Source: JAKLFA01 sp964450385
GTDB taxonomy: Bacteria; Omnitrophota; Gorgyraeia; Zapsychrales; JANLHA01
Length of the DNA: 22,203 nt
Assembly: GCA_964450385.1 (NCBI GenBank)
Contig: CAYVEC010000027.1
Location: 1-22,203 of the forward strand
Reading direction: 5' to 3'
Position numbers and translations under genes: made by a program
In this document: positions 15,293 to 22,203 of the stretch, one piece after another
Numbering within the stretch: position 1 is the stretch's first letter
Layout of the letters: every line of letters begins with the position of its first letter
Notes under the pieces: generated by a model
What the model was told of the DNA's origin: nothing
What the model saw: only the letters and a program-made list of their open reading frames with translations
The model's database searches: none

Positions 15293-16912
15293 TTACACCT
15301 GGTAGAGCTGATGCAGGCGCTCACGGATCTGCGGGTCCTCCAGATATTCATCATACGTCATGCCCACACGATCAATATGACCATGCGGCGTGATCTCGAT
15401 GATCCGATTCGCCACGGTATGGACCAGCTGATGGTCATGCGATGAAAAAAGGACGGTCCCCGGGAACCGCTCAAGACCGCGGTTGAGCGCCGTGATCGAT
15501 TCAAGGTCGAGATGATTCGTCGGTTCATCAAGGATGAGGACATTCGCCTGGGCCAGCATCATCCGCGCCAGCATACAGCGCACGCGCTCGCCCCCGGAAA
15601 GGACATTGACAGGCTTGAGCGAATCCTCGCCTGAAAAAAGCATCCGTCCGAGAAATCCCCGGATGAAATTCTCATCCGTATTATCAGAAAACTGGCGCAG
15701 CCAGTCCACGATCGACCGTGTGTCATTAAAATACGCCGCGTTGTCCTTCGGATAATAGGCCCGGATCGTCGAGGCCCCCCACTTAAAAGTCCCGCTGTCA
15801 GGCTGTTGTTCACCGGTCAAGATCTGAAAAAGGATGGTCTTCGCCAGATCGAACGGTCCGACAAAGGCGATCCGCTCGCCCTTTTGGACTGACATCGAAA
15901 GATCCGAGAACAGGACCTGGCCATCAACGGACTTTGAAAGGCGGTGGACATCTAGGAGATCGTTCCCGGCCTCCCGGGACGGCTCAAAATTGATGAACGG
16001 ATATTTCCGCGATGACGGACGGATCTCATCAATCGTCAATTTTTCCAGGATCTTCTTTCGGCTCGTAGCCTGACGGGATTTTGAGGCATTCGCGCTGAAC
16101 CGCGCGATAAAATCCTGAAGTTCTTTCCGCTTCTCCGAGATCTTTTTATTCGCCTCACCCCGCTGACGAAGGGCGAGCTGACTCGCCTCCTGCCAAAAAC
16201 TGAAATTTCCGGCATAGAGTTGGATCTTCCCAAAATCAATATCCGCGATATGGGTACAGACCTTATCCAAAAAATGCCGGTCATGCGACACCACGATCGC
16301 CGTGTTAGTGAAATCACAGAGGAACTCCTCAAGCCACATCGAGGTCTCGACATCAAGCTGGTTTGTTGGCTCGTCGAGAAGAAGGATGTCCGGTGTGCCG
16401 AAAAGGGCCTGGGCCAAGAGGACGCGCATCTTTTGACCAGCCTCGAGCTGGCGCATCGGGACACCGCAAAGATCATCCGGGATCCCGAGATCACTTAAAA
16501 GCTTCGCCGCGTCCGATTCAGCGTTCCAACCCTCCATGTCCGCGAATTCACCCTCAAGCTCAGCCGCCCGATGGCCGTCCGCGTCAGAAAAATCCTCTTT
16601 GGCATAGAGGGCATCTTTTTCCTGGATAATGTCATAGAGTTTTTTATGCCCCATGATTACGGTATCAATGACCCGGTAATCATCATACGCGAACTGATCC
16701 TGCCGGAGTACGGAAATACGTTTGCCCGGGATCACCGAGACGATCCCAGTCGTCGTATCGATCTCTCCCGAGAGGATCTTCAAGAACGTTGATTTTCCAG
16801 AACCGTTGGCCCCGATCAGGCCGTAGCAGTTCCCGGCCGTAAAGGACAGATTCACGCCCTCGAAAAGTTTCCGTTGGCCGTATTGTAACGAGACATTATT
16901 AACCGAGATCAT
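15293..16912 (-). CDS. ABC-F family ATPase, YbiT-like
   Basis: This 539-residue protein has twin ABC domains and no membrane segment, so it is an ABC-F ribosome-associated ATPase and not an exporter. The first Walker A is normal (GANGSGKS, 34-41), with LLLDEPTNQLD near 177-187. The first signature is degenerate (QLEAGQKMRV at 155-164), as in YbiT relatives. A basic linker spans about 245-300. The second Walker A is unusual (GPFDLAKT, 352-359), but the second site has canonical LSGGERVR and LILDEPTNHLDLES. These traits fit the YbiT subgroup, which acts on translating ribosomes. The ATG at 16912 follows GGGATA. It starts 28 nt behind rubrerythrin with no terminator between, so the two are probably co-transcribed. 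Confidence 0.9.
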   Translation of the reverse strand: MISVNNVSLQYGQRKLFEGVNLSFTAGNCYGLIGANGSGKSTFLKILSGEIDTTTGIVSVIPGKRISVLRQDQFAYDDYRVIDTVIMGHKKLYDIIQEKDALYAKEDFSDADGHRAAELEGEFADMEGWNAESDAAKLLSDLGIPDDLCGVPMRQLEAGQKMRVLLAQALFGTPDILLLDEPTNQLDVETSMWLEEFLCDFTNTAIVVSHDRHFLDKVCTHIADIDFGKIQLYAGNFSFWQEASQLALRQRGEANKKISEKRKELQDFIARFSANASKSRQATSRKKILEKLTIDEIRPSSRKYPFINFEPSREAGNDLLDVHRLSKSVDGQVLFSDLSMSVQKGERIAFVGPFDLAKTILFQILTGEQQPDSGTFKWGASTIRAYYPKDNAAYFNDTRSIVDWLRQFSDNTDENFIRGFLGRMLFSGEDSLKPVNVLSGGERVRCMLARMMLAQANVLILDEPTNHLDLESITALNRGLERFPGTVLFSSHDHQLVHTVANRIIEITPHGHIDRVGMTYDEYLEDPQIRERLHQLYQV

Positions 16913-16940
16913 CGTATCCCATCCGTTTTCGTATCCCTAA

Positions 16941-17474
16941 CTAAACATCCATCGACGCAGGTTCAAAATATTGCCGCTCGTGAAGACACGACGGACATTT
17001 TACCGGCGGCTCGGTTGAGGTGTGGATATATCCGCACTTCGAACACTTCCAGCGGATCGCGGTCTCGCGTTTAAAAACGGTCCCGTTCTCGACCATGGCC
17101 AAAAGCCGCTCATAGCGTTTCTGGTGCTCGGCCTCCACACGGGCGATCTGTTTAAAAAGGCGTGCGGCATCCGCCTGGCCCTCCTCCTGTGCCTCCTTGG
17201 CGAATTCAGGATACATGGTCACGGTTTCATAGGTCTCACCCGCGATCGCCTCACGGAGGTTCGCCGCGGTATCTCCGATCCCTTCAAGCAGTTTAAACTC
17301 GTCTTTCGCGTGCTGCTCTTCGTTCAGAGCAGTTTCTTCGAAAATCTTCGCGATATAATGGTACCCTTCTTTGCGGGCCGCCTTAGCAAAATACGTATAC
17401 TTATTCCGTGCCATGGATTCGCCGGCAAAGGCTGTTTTTAAATTTTTTTCTGTTTTTTCGCCTAAATTCGCCAT
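16941..17474 (-). CDS. rbr: Rubrerythrin
   Basis: This 177-residue non-haem iron peroxidase reduces hydrogen peroxide in anaerobes and microaerophiles. The N-terminal ferritin-like four-helix domain (1-135) carries diiron carboxylates in AGESMAR (Glu19), EEQH (near 52-55) and VEAEHQKR (near 113-120). The C-terminal rubredoxin-like domain binds one iron through Cys144, Cys147, Cys160 and Cys163. The length is normal. I chose the ATG at 17474 because AAAGGAG lies 6-7 nt upstream; 11 extra codons in the longer frame would cover that site. It heads a unit with ABC-F, DEAD helicase, DUF486 and pabBC. Confidence 0.96.
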   Translation of the reverse strand: MANLGEKTEKNLKTAFAGESMARNKYTYFAKAARKEGYHYIAKIFEETALNEEQHAKDEFKLLEGIGDTAANLREAIAGETYETVTMYPEFAKEAQEEGQADAARLFKQIARVEAEHQKRYERLLAMVENGTVFKRETAIRWKCSKCGYIHTSTEPPVKCPSCLHERQYFEPASMDV

Positions 17475-17515
17475 AACCGTCTCCTTTCGTAAGACCCGTA
17501 GTTTCAAAAGGTGCT

Positions 17516-17546
17516 ATTATAGTACTCAATCCCGACTCAAATTCAA
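17516..17546 (-). promoter_or_regulatory. Probable rubrerythrin promoter
   Basis: On the minus strand a perfect TATAAT (17516-17521) lies about 35 nt before the rubrerythrin ribosome site. The best -35 candidate is TTGAAT (17541-17546), with a long 19-nt spacer. A near-perfect 15-bp dyad (17511-17525) covers the -10 box and could hold a redox regulator; that is inference. Confidence 0.5.
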
Positions 17547-17578
17547 GAAAAATCTCCAGCCAGGCGCCATCATCCATT

Positions 17579-18805
17579 TTAAAGATCGTCCTCGTGGAAC
17601 CCATCCGCGACCAACAGCGCGGGCGGGGCCTCATCAACAACACGGATCGACCGCCAATGCCCCTGACGATACCGCAGATACACCAGGAATGTGCAGGCAA
17701 TGAACGANNNNNNNNNNNNNNNNNNNNNNNNNNNNNNNNNNNNNNNNNNNNNNNNNNNNNNNNNNNNNNNNNNNNNNNNNNNNNNNNNNNNNNNNNNNNN
17801 NNNNNNNGAATATCCTGAGGCGATCTTCAATCCGGACATCACCGCGTGATGCGCCGTATCCGGCTGACGAGCGCCCATGAACCGGCCCACGAGGCTCGTG
17901 ACCCCGATCTCAACGCCGATCAGAGGCACGAACGATACCATGTCCCAATTGAAGACGATTGTTGCCGCGGTCGCGATCACAAGCCCCTGCGAATGAAAGA
18001 GCATGACCATGGCATTAAAGGCAAAAATATTCAGGAGCATTTCGGTTCCCTGCGATGACCCTAAAAATATCAATTTCTTAAATATCACCGGATCAAAACG
18101 AAAACTTTTCAGGAGTCCAAAGGTCTCTCGATACACCGGCCTCAGGTAGGACGCGGCAAGCGCCAGACACGCGACGAGGCTGCCGAGCAGCGTTCCATAG
18201 GCCGCCCCGCGTATCCCCAAGGCAGGAAAGCCAAACTTTCCAAAGATCAGGACATAGTTCGAAAAAATATTCACGATCAAGGCCATCAAGGATGCGACCG
18301 TCACAACACGGGTCTTCCCGATACCGGAAAAAAAACAGCTCATATTGTTCCGGAACAGGCTGATAATCACCCCGCCGAGCAGGATGTTAAAATAGATCTT
18401 TTGCGGACCGAGCTGCTCAGCCGGCACGCCCATAAAGTGAAACCATCGGTGCCCGAGCGGCCTCATGAGAAGGATCGGCAGATAAAAGATGAGCGAAATA
18501 ATCACGGCCTGGGTCACCACAAGTCCGCATTTGTGGCGCTGGCCCGCCCCCAGGTATTGCGCGACAAGGGCTGTGCTGTAGCTCGTCAGGCCCAAGGCAA
18601 AGGACATCATCATAAAGACCGTAAGACCGCCGCCCATGGCCGCGTTCATTAGGGTCGGGCTGATGCGTGATAAAAAGAGCCGGTCAACAAAGATCATGGC
18701 CGTATCAAAAGCCTGGGAAATGAACATCGGCAGGGCAATGACAAGGAGATCCCGCACCCCACCAGGCCGCGACGTTGAACCTGCAGATGATAGGGCACGA
18801 TCCAT
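17579..18805 (-). CDS. MATE-family efflux transporter, interrupted by an assembly gap
   Basis: This inner-membrane multidrug/toxin extrusion type antiporter begins VRDLLVIALPMFISQAFDTA, typical of MATE TM1. TM2 with SYSTALVAQYLGAGQ follows, and the second half shows VEIGVTSLVGRFMGARQ, the internal repeat of that motif. The frame contains 100 N (17708-17807), hiding residues after about 332. The last visible segment (SFIACTFLVYLRYRQ) looks like TM12, so TM9-TM11 must be inside the gap. Since those helices need about 100 residues, the printed 34 unknown residues are too few. The ATG at 18805 has GGAAGG upstream. A hydrophilic tail of about 25 residues ends the protein. Substrate cannot be predicted. 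Confidence 0.9.
   Translation of the reverse strand: MDRALSSAGSTSRPGGVRDLLVIALPMFISQAFDTAMIFVDRLFLSRISPTLMNAAMGGGLTVFMMMSFALGLTSYSTALVAQYLGAGQRHKCGLVVTQAVIISLIFYLPILLMRPLGHRWFHFMGVPAEQLGPQKIYFNILLGGVIISLFRNNMSCFFSGIGKTRVVTVASLMALIVNIFSNYVLIFGKFGFPALGIRGAAYGTLLGSLVACLALAASYLRPVYRETFGLLKSFRFDPVIFKKLIFLGSSQGTEMLLNIFAFNAMVMLFHSQGLVIATAATIVFNWDMVSFVPLIGVEIGVTSLVGRFMGARQPDTAHHAVMSGLKIASGYXXXXXXXXXXXXXXXXXXXXXXXXXXXXXXXXXXSFIACTFLVYLRYRQGHWRSIRVVDEAPPALLVADGFHEDDL
17708..17807. other. Assembly gap of exactly 100 N
   Basis: One hundred N in a row is the usual placeholder for a scaffold gap of unknown length. It falls in the MATE gene, and the preserved frame across it is probably coincidence. Confidence 0.95.
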
Positions 18806-18946
18806 ACCATACCTTCCGAAATTTCGTTAGGAACCGAAAGAGAGAGCCGGCCGTCGATGGCGCCCTTTCCAAAAAGGCATCCCCGAACACCGCCTCACGT
18901 CAGCATCACTGAAATTTTAGATTCGTAATGAAGATACAACAGAGGA
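18806..18946. other. Intergenic region between csp terminator and MATE gene
   Basis: These 141 bases presumably carry the MATE promoter. The best box I see on the minus strand is TAAAAT near 18913-18918, without a good -35 at normal spacing. An imperfect hairpin with many bulges occurs around 18857-18882. Neither is strong enough to call. Confidence 0.3.
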
Positions 18947-18976
18947 AACGGGCTGATCCCGAAAGATCAGCCCGTT
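18947..18976 (-). terminator. Rho-independent terminator of csp
   Basis: A perfect 12-bp inverted repeat (AACGGGCTGATC, 18947-18958, with 18965-18976) encloses a 6-nt loop, 12 nt past the csp stop. On the minus strand TTTCCTCTGTT follows, a moderate U-rich tail. Confidence 0.8.
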
Positions 18977-18988
18977 ACGCGTAGAAAC

Positions 18989-19192
18989 TTAATGTTTTAC
19001 GACGTTCTTCGCTTGAGGGCCCTTCGGACCATTCTCAATTTCGAATTCCACATCCTGGCCTTCGCTTAAGGTCTTAAATCCCTCACCCTGAATTGCATTG
19101 TGGTGAACAAAGCAGTCTTTGCTCCCATCCTCAGGGGTGATGAATCCGTAGCCTTTTTGATCGCTGAACCATTTGACTTTACCTTTAACCAT
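18989..19192 (-). CDS. csp: Cold-shock protein (CspA family)
   Basis: This 67-residue single cold-shock domain protein carries both RNA-binding motifs: RNP1-like KGYGFI (13-18) and RNP2-like CFVHH (27-31, with Cys at the first position). Such proteins bind single-stranded RNA and act as RNA chaperones or anti-terminators. The start at 19192 is fixed by MVKGKVKWF, the universal CspA opening, and by GGAGGAGG upstream. The open frame extends 65 codons further 5', but that part covers the promoter and leader. The gene is monocistronic with its own promoter, long leader and terminator. Confidence 0.97.
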   Translation of the reverse strand: MVKGKVKWFSDQKGYGFITPEDGSKDCFVHHNAIQGEGFKTLSEGQDVEFEIENGPKGPQAKNVVKH

Positions 19193-19250
19193 TGTGCCTC
19201 CTCCTGTTAAAAAGAAATTCTGAGCAAGATTCTTCGAAAGGTCTAAAACC

Positions 19251-19283
19251 AAAAAACCGCAGGGAAAATACTCTTCCTTGCGG
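19251..19283 (-). terminator. Terminator-like hairpin with T6 inside the csp leader (possible attenuator)
   Basis: On the minus strand CCGCA, one mismatch, GGAA, a 7-nt loop, TTCC, mismatch and TGCGG form a 9-bp stem (19257-19283), followed directly by TTTTTT. It sits downstream of the csp promoter and upstream of its ribosome site. It may be a transcription attenuator, or it may end transcripts from the methyltransferase gene. Confidence 0.6.
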
Positions 19284-19325
19284 CATAAGATTTCTTTTCC
19301 TTCATATCCTGACTCACTGCTTCGT

Positions 19326-19353
19326 ATTATCCATATCTTTAAAACTTTGTCAA
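19326..19353 (-). promoter_or_regulatory. Promoter of the cold-shock gene
   Basis: On the minus strand TTGACA (19348-19353) is perfect and GATAAT (19326-19331) matches 5 of 6, with a 16-nt spacer. Transcription would begin near 19319, giving a leader of about 127 nt, long as in many cspA-type mRNAs. It starts 3 nt after the methyltransferase stop. Confidence 0.75.
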
Positions 19354-19356
19354 CAA

Positions 19357-20331
19357 TTATTTTTTTGGGCAGGTAATCCTCCAGCACCGGTGGATCTGGC
19401 GGTTCCGATAATCTTCTGGAATGCTCGACGGAGTGATCTCCTTGACCTCAGCCGCGGGGAGTCCAACGAGCTGCGGCACAAAACGTTGATGATTTGTTGA
19501 AAAAAAGACTTGCCCCCCAGGCGTCATGACGTTTAACACAAGGCGGATAAGCCGGGGATGGTCCCGGTTGATATCAAACGACACCTTGCGTTTCGTATCC
19601 TGAAAGAACGATGGCGGATCCACGACCGCGAGGCTGAAGCGCCGCCCCTCCCGAGCCCTGGCTGTTAAAAACGACTCGACATCGGACTGAACAAAACGAT
19701 GCACCCCCCCTGTCAGACTGTTCAGTTGCATATTCGCCTGTGCCCAGGCAAGATGAGTCTGCGACCGATCAACACTGGTTGTGCTTCGCGCGCCCCCGGC
19801 CGCGGCCGCGCAAGTGAACGCACCCGTATAGGCAAAAAGGTTTAAAAAATCCTGATCCTTCGCGAGCCCTCCGACCACAACCCTCGTGTCCCGATGGTCG
19901 GAGAACAATCCGGTGTCCAGATAGTCATCAAGGTTGACGAGAAACTTAAGATGCCGTTCGCGGACCTCGATACGCCGCCCTGTGGCTGCCCCTTTTTCAT
20001 ACCGCACCCCTTCTTGCTTCGTCCTGCGGCGCTTAATATGGATCTGTTCCGACGGCACACCGAGCGCTTCGCCAACCGCACGGGCCATGGCAGGCAGCCA
20101 GGCCGGCCCGGTCTGAAGGCGTTCATATTCCGCGACCACGAGATGACCGGCATACCAATCCACGACTGCCCGGACCTCGGGGATGTCCCAGTCATAAAGA
20201 CGAAAACAGTCGATGGTCTGACGCGCGAACCGTTTTCGGAAATGATCATAGCGTTTCACCACCCGATTGCTCAAAAGCTCAGCGTGATGGGCCATTTTCT
20301 CCGGCGTCATATAGTCTTCAGGCCTCGGCAT
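19357..20331 (-). CDS. Class I SAM-dependent rRNA methyltransferase, RlmK/RlmI-like
   Basis: This 324-residue protein resembles the C-terminal (RlmK) half of E. coli RlmL, which makes m7G in 23S rRNA, and the related RlmI. The N-terminal part has the NRVVKRYDHFRKRF and FRLYDWDIPE landmarks. The SAM site is LNLFAYTGAFTCAAAAGGA (about 163-181), followed by SVDRS and the VDPPSFF motif (about 236-242). The KVSFDINRDHPRLI stretch also fits. The target base cannot be told from sequence. The ATG at 20331 begins 5 nt after the antiporter stop, so the two are probably co-transcribed. The nearest Shine-Dalgarno-like AGGAG is rather far (about 15 nt), so a start at an ATG 7 codons in is possible. Confidence 0.85.
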   Translation of the reverse strand: MPRPEDYMTPEKMAHHAELLSNRVVKRYDHFRKRFARQTIDCFRLYDWDIPEVRAVVDWYAGHLVVAEYERLQTGPAWLPAMARAVGEALGVPSEQIHIKRRRTKQEGVRYEKGAATGRRIEVRERHLKFLVNLDDYLDTGLFSDHRDTRVVVGGLAKDQDFLNLFAYTGAFTCAAAAGGARSTTSVDRSQTHLAWAQANMQLNSLTGGVHRFVQSDVESFLTARAREGRRFSLAVVDPPSFFQDTKRKVSFDINRDHPRLIRLVLNVMTPGGQVFFSTNHQRFVPQLVGLPAAEVKEITPSSIPEDYRNRQIHRCWRITCPKK

Positions 20332-20336
20332 GGTCG

Positions 20337-22203
20337 TTAATCACGCTCCTGTTTTTTGGCCGCCGCCATGGCATGTGCCAACCGGGCGACCTGGGCCAGG
20401 GCCTGAAGATGGGTTGCGACCTGATCTTTCGGGCTGAGCAATACAAAGATTGCTCGAGCCGAATCCTTCCACGCGGCCGAACGGAATCCTGTCGAATGGA
20501 CAGCGAGCAGAATGACCGGGATCGCGAGCCCGTCGCAATGGGTATGAAAGAGCATCATCCCATCACCGAGAGGAATAGCATCTTGAGAAAGAAGTTTTTC
20601 CGCGAGCGGCTGCCGAAAATGGGTCTGCTCGCCAAAGGCGTCCGCGAGCAGGCGTTCCACGGCCTTGGCCGCTGACGGGTCCTCAAGAGCGAGTGCGGGC
20701 CGTGACAGCCCCCTTATCGTGTCCCGTTCACTGTGAGGGATCGGGGCGACACCCCCCTCCGGGGGCGGCGATTCGTGAGGTCGATCCTCGGTATCAAAGG
20801 GGTGGACCATCATCATATTATTTTGAGGATACTCCTGAAGCAGCTGACGGTACGCGCGGTCGAGCGAGGCCTGCCAGGCCAAATGACCGGGACGCGACAT
20901 CATAAAAATGACCGTGTCCTGACCTGAAACGCCGCATTCCTTAACACGCTGAATCAACGATCGCCATTCTTTAATCGTGTCCGCCGACCAGGCGATCGCC
21001 CCCTCATAATGTTTCAATTCCCGTGTCATGGCCTCGCCGGTCTCGGGGGCGGTCAGCACATGAAGCGTGAGTTTGTTCGCGCTAACGAGACGGAGGATCG
21101 CACCGAGCGCCTGAGTAAACCCCGACTGTCGCTCCATAAGCGCCGGCACAATCAAAATAAGACGGGCATCAATATTCAGCCGATGCACCATCCGGCAAAG
21201 GAACAAGAGCTGATGGCTCTCGTCTCGGACCTTGTCATAAACACCAAATAACAGGGATTGAACGTTCGTTTCATACCGGCTAGATCCCATCACCAGGGTC
21301 GAGACATGCCATTCCTTTAAGGCATGCAGGACACCCTCCGGCACGTTCACATCGATCCGGCTGACCGGCGAGACCGGGACATCCGCAGCAACGACATGCG
21401 CGACAACCTTGGCCAGGACCCGTTCCCCGCGCGCGATCCGCTCATCGACGTTGACCCCATCTTGAACAACATAGAGCGGCATAATCGGCTCTTGAGAATT
21501 CTTCGCGCGAAGCATGACTGCGACATCGCTTAAAAGCTCTACAGATTCCGCACGTCCCACGGCGAGCATGATCCGTTCTCCCTCAACGGCGCTCGATCGA
21601 TCCGGAAGCCGCACCTGGGTCGCCACGCGCCGGCCATACCGCTCCGTGACCCAGGGGCCGAGCACACAAGTGGCTAGAATCATTAGGATCGTTCCATTTA
21701 AAACAGACTCATTGAATATTTCAAGTTGAAATCCAATGATCACCGCGGCAAGAGTCGCAGCCGCCTGATTGACGCTTAAGCCAAAGATCAGGCGGCCCTC
21801 ATCGCGCGAAAAACCCAGGATGCGCGCGAACGTCATTGCCGCGAGATATTTGGACACGACTACACAGACGAGCATAAAAATGGAAATCGCCCACGCATCC
21901 CATCCTGATAACAACGCCCTCAGATCCACGAGCATCCCAACGGAAACAAGAAAAAATGGGATGAACAGCGTGTTGCCGACAAATTCTAGCCGGTTCATCA
22001 ACGGGCTCTGATCCGAGACGATCCGGCTTAAAGACAATCCCGCGAAAAAGGCTCCGATGATCGGCTCCATCCGGGCCAGATGTGAGAGATACGCGGTTAA
22101 GAATGCCCAGGCTAAAATCAAAATAAATTCCGCGCTGTCATTGGGGGATAAGATCCGAAACACAAAAAATGCCGCCCGGGGAAGGGCCCACAGGGCAAAC
22201 CAT
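20337..22203 (-). CDS. CPA2-type cation/proton antiporter fused to USP-like and PTS EIIA-like domains (5' end outside window)
   Basis: The frame is open through the right edge (WFALWALPRAAFFVF at the edge), so an internal GTG at 22163 is not the start. About 622 codons are visible. First comes the second half of a CPA2/Kef-type antiporter (GAFFAGLSLSR, FFLVSVGMLVD and several membrane helices) to about residue 185. Two cytoplasmic stretches resembling universal stress proteins follow (about 205-340 and 345-470). The C-terminal 110 residues resemble PTS EIIA type 2; the phospho-acceptor histidine position is filled (GDGMMLFH, codon 20544-20546). The likely role is Na+ or K+/H+ exchange, with cytosolic domains sensing nucleotide or phosphorylation state. 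The EIIA assignment rests on a few landmarks only. Confidence 0.85.
   Translation of the reverse strand, partial: WFALWALPRAAFFVFRILSPNDSAEFILILAWAFLTAYLSHLARMEPIIGAFFAGLSLSRIVSDQSPLMNRLEFVGNTLFIPFFLVSVGMLVDLRALLSGWDAWAISIFMLVCVVVSKYLAAMTFARILGFSRDEGRLIFGLSVNQAAATLAAVIIGFQLEIFNESVLNGTILMILATCVLGPWVTERYGRRVATQVRLPDRSSAVEGERIMLAVGRAESVELLSDVAVMLRAKNSQEPIMPLYVVQDGVNVDERIARGERVLAKVVAHVVAADVPVSPVSRIDVNVPEGVLHALKEWHVSTLVMGSSRYETNVQSLLFGVYDKVRDESHQLLFLCRMVHRLNIDARLILIVPALMERQSGFTQALGAILRLVSANKLTLHVLTAPETGEAMTRELKHYEGAIAWSADTIKEWRSLIQRVKECGVSGQDTVIFMMSRPGHLAWQASLDRAYRQLLQEYPQNNMMMVHPFDTEDRPHESPPPEGGVAPIPHSERDTIRGLSRPALALEDPSAAKAVERLLADAFGEQTHFRQPLAEKLLSQDAIPLGDGMMLFHTHCDGLAIPVILLAVHSTGFRSAAWKDSARAIFVLLSPKDQVATHLQALAQVARLAHAMAAAKKQERD

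Noticed and set aside
18857..18882. Hairpin upstream of the MATE gene
   Set aside because: The arms pair only in short blocks broken by bulges, with no U-tract or conserved context, so chance is a sufficient explanation.
18989..19387. A 132-residue version of the cold-shock protein
   Set aside because: The extra N-terminal 65 codons cover the csp promoter, leader hairpin and Shine-Dalgarno sequence, and the standard CspA start lies at 19192.
1..22203. Mobile element, prophage, CRISPR array, tRNA or rRNA gene
   Set aside because: I found no transposase, integrase, regularly spaced direct repeats or recognisable RNA gene sequence on either strand.

Overview
The window looks like a chromosomal scaffold of a Gram-negative, probably uncultivated bacterium. 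An outer-membrane TonB-dependent receptor and an O-antigen-type sugar operon indicate an outer membrane. Rubrerythrin suggests life with little oxygen or in fluctuating redox. Composition is moderately GC-rich, GTG starts are common and genes are packed tightly with 1-7 nt overlaps. The run of exactly 100 N is typical of an assembled draft genome. The sequence alone does not settle the phylum. All but two genes lie on the minus strand, so the order below runs right to left, in the direction of transcription.

Right part (22203 to 18989): a 5'-truncated CPA2-type cation/proton antiporter fused to two USP-like domains and a PTS EIIA-like domain, then an RlmK-like rRNA methyltransferase, then a cold-shock protein. 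The csp gene has its own strong promoter, a leader of about 127 nt containing a terminator-like hairpin, and its own terminator.

Middle part (18805 to 11478): a MATE transporter interrupted by the N gap, then an apparent rubrerythrin-led operon: rubrerythrin, YbiT-like ABC-F ATPase, DEAD-box RNA helicase, a small DUF486 membrane protein and a PabB-PabC fusion for p-aminobenzoate (folate) synthesis. A perfect-consensus promoter follows (TTGACA, 17 nt, TATAAT), driving a TonB-dependent receptor, a TatD-family hydrolase and the tRNA t6A-cyclising enzyme TcdA (11407 to 8148).

Plus-strand island (6565 to 8145): a DJ-1/PfpI protein and an exported GH18-type glycosidase, converging on tcdA with only 2 nt between stop codons. 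A perfect dyad covers the -10 box of their promoter. Divergent from them is a secreted 14/15-residue repeat protein, with a good terminator behind it.

Left part (5701 to 1): a translationally coupled nucleotide-sugar operon. rfbF, rfbG and rfbH make the CDP-3,6-dideoxyhexose precursor. They are followed by a NeuB-SAF-cupin fusion, a HAD-like phosphatase candidate and an acetolactate-synthase-like ThDP enzyme cut by the window edge. The mix of a PEP-condensing family and a pyruvate-type carboligase with a 3,6-dideoxy sugar core is the most interesting content. It could build a branched or chain-extended dideoxy sugar, but the visible genes do not prove this.

I saw no tRNA, rRNA, CRISPR array, insertion sequence or integrase. 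No gene-free stretch exceeds 300 bases.
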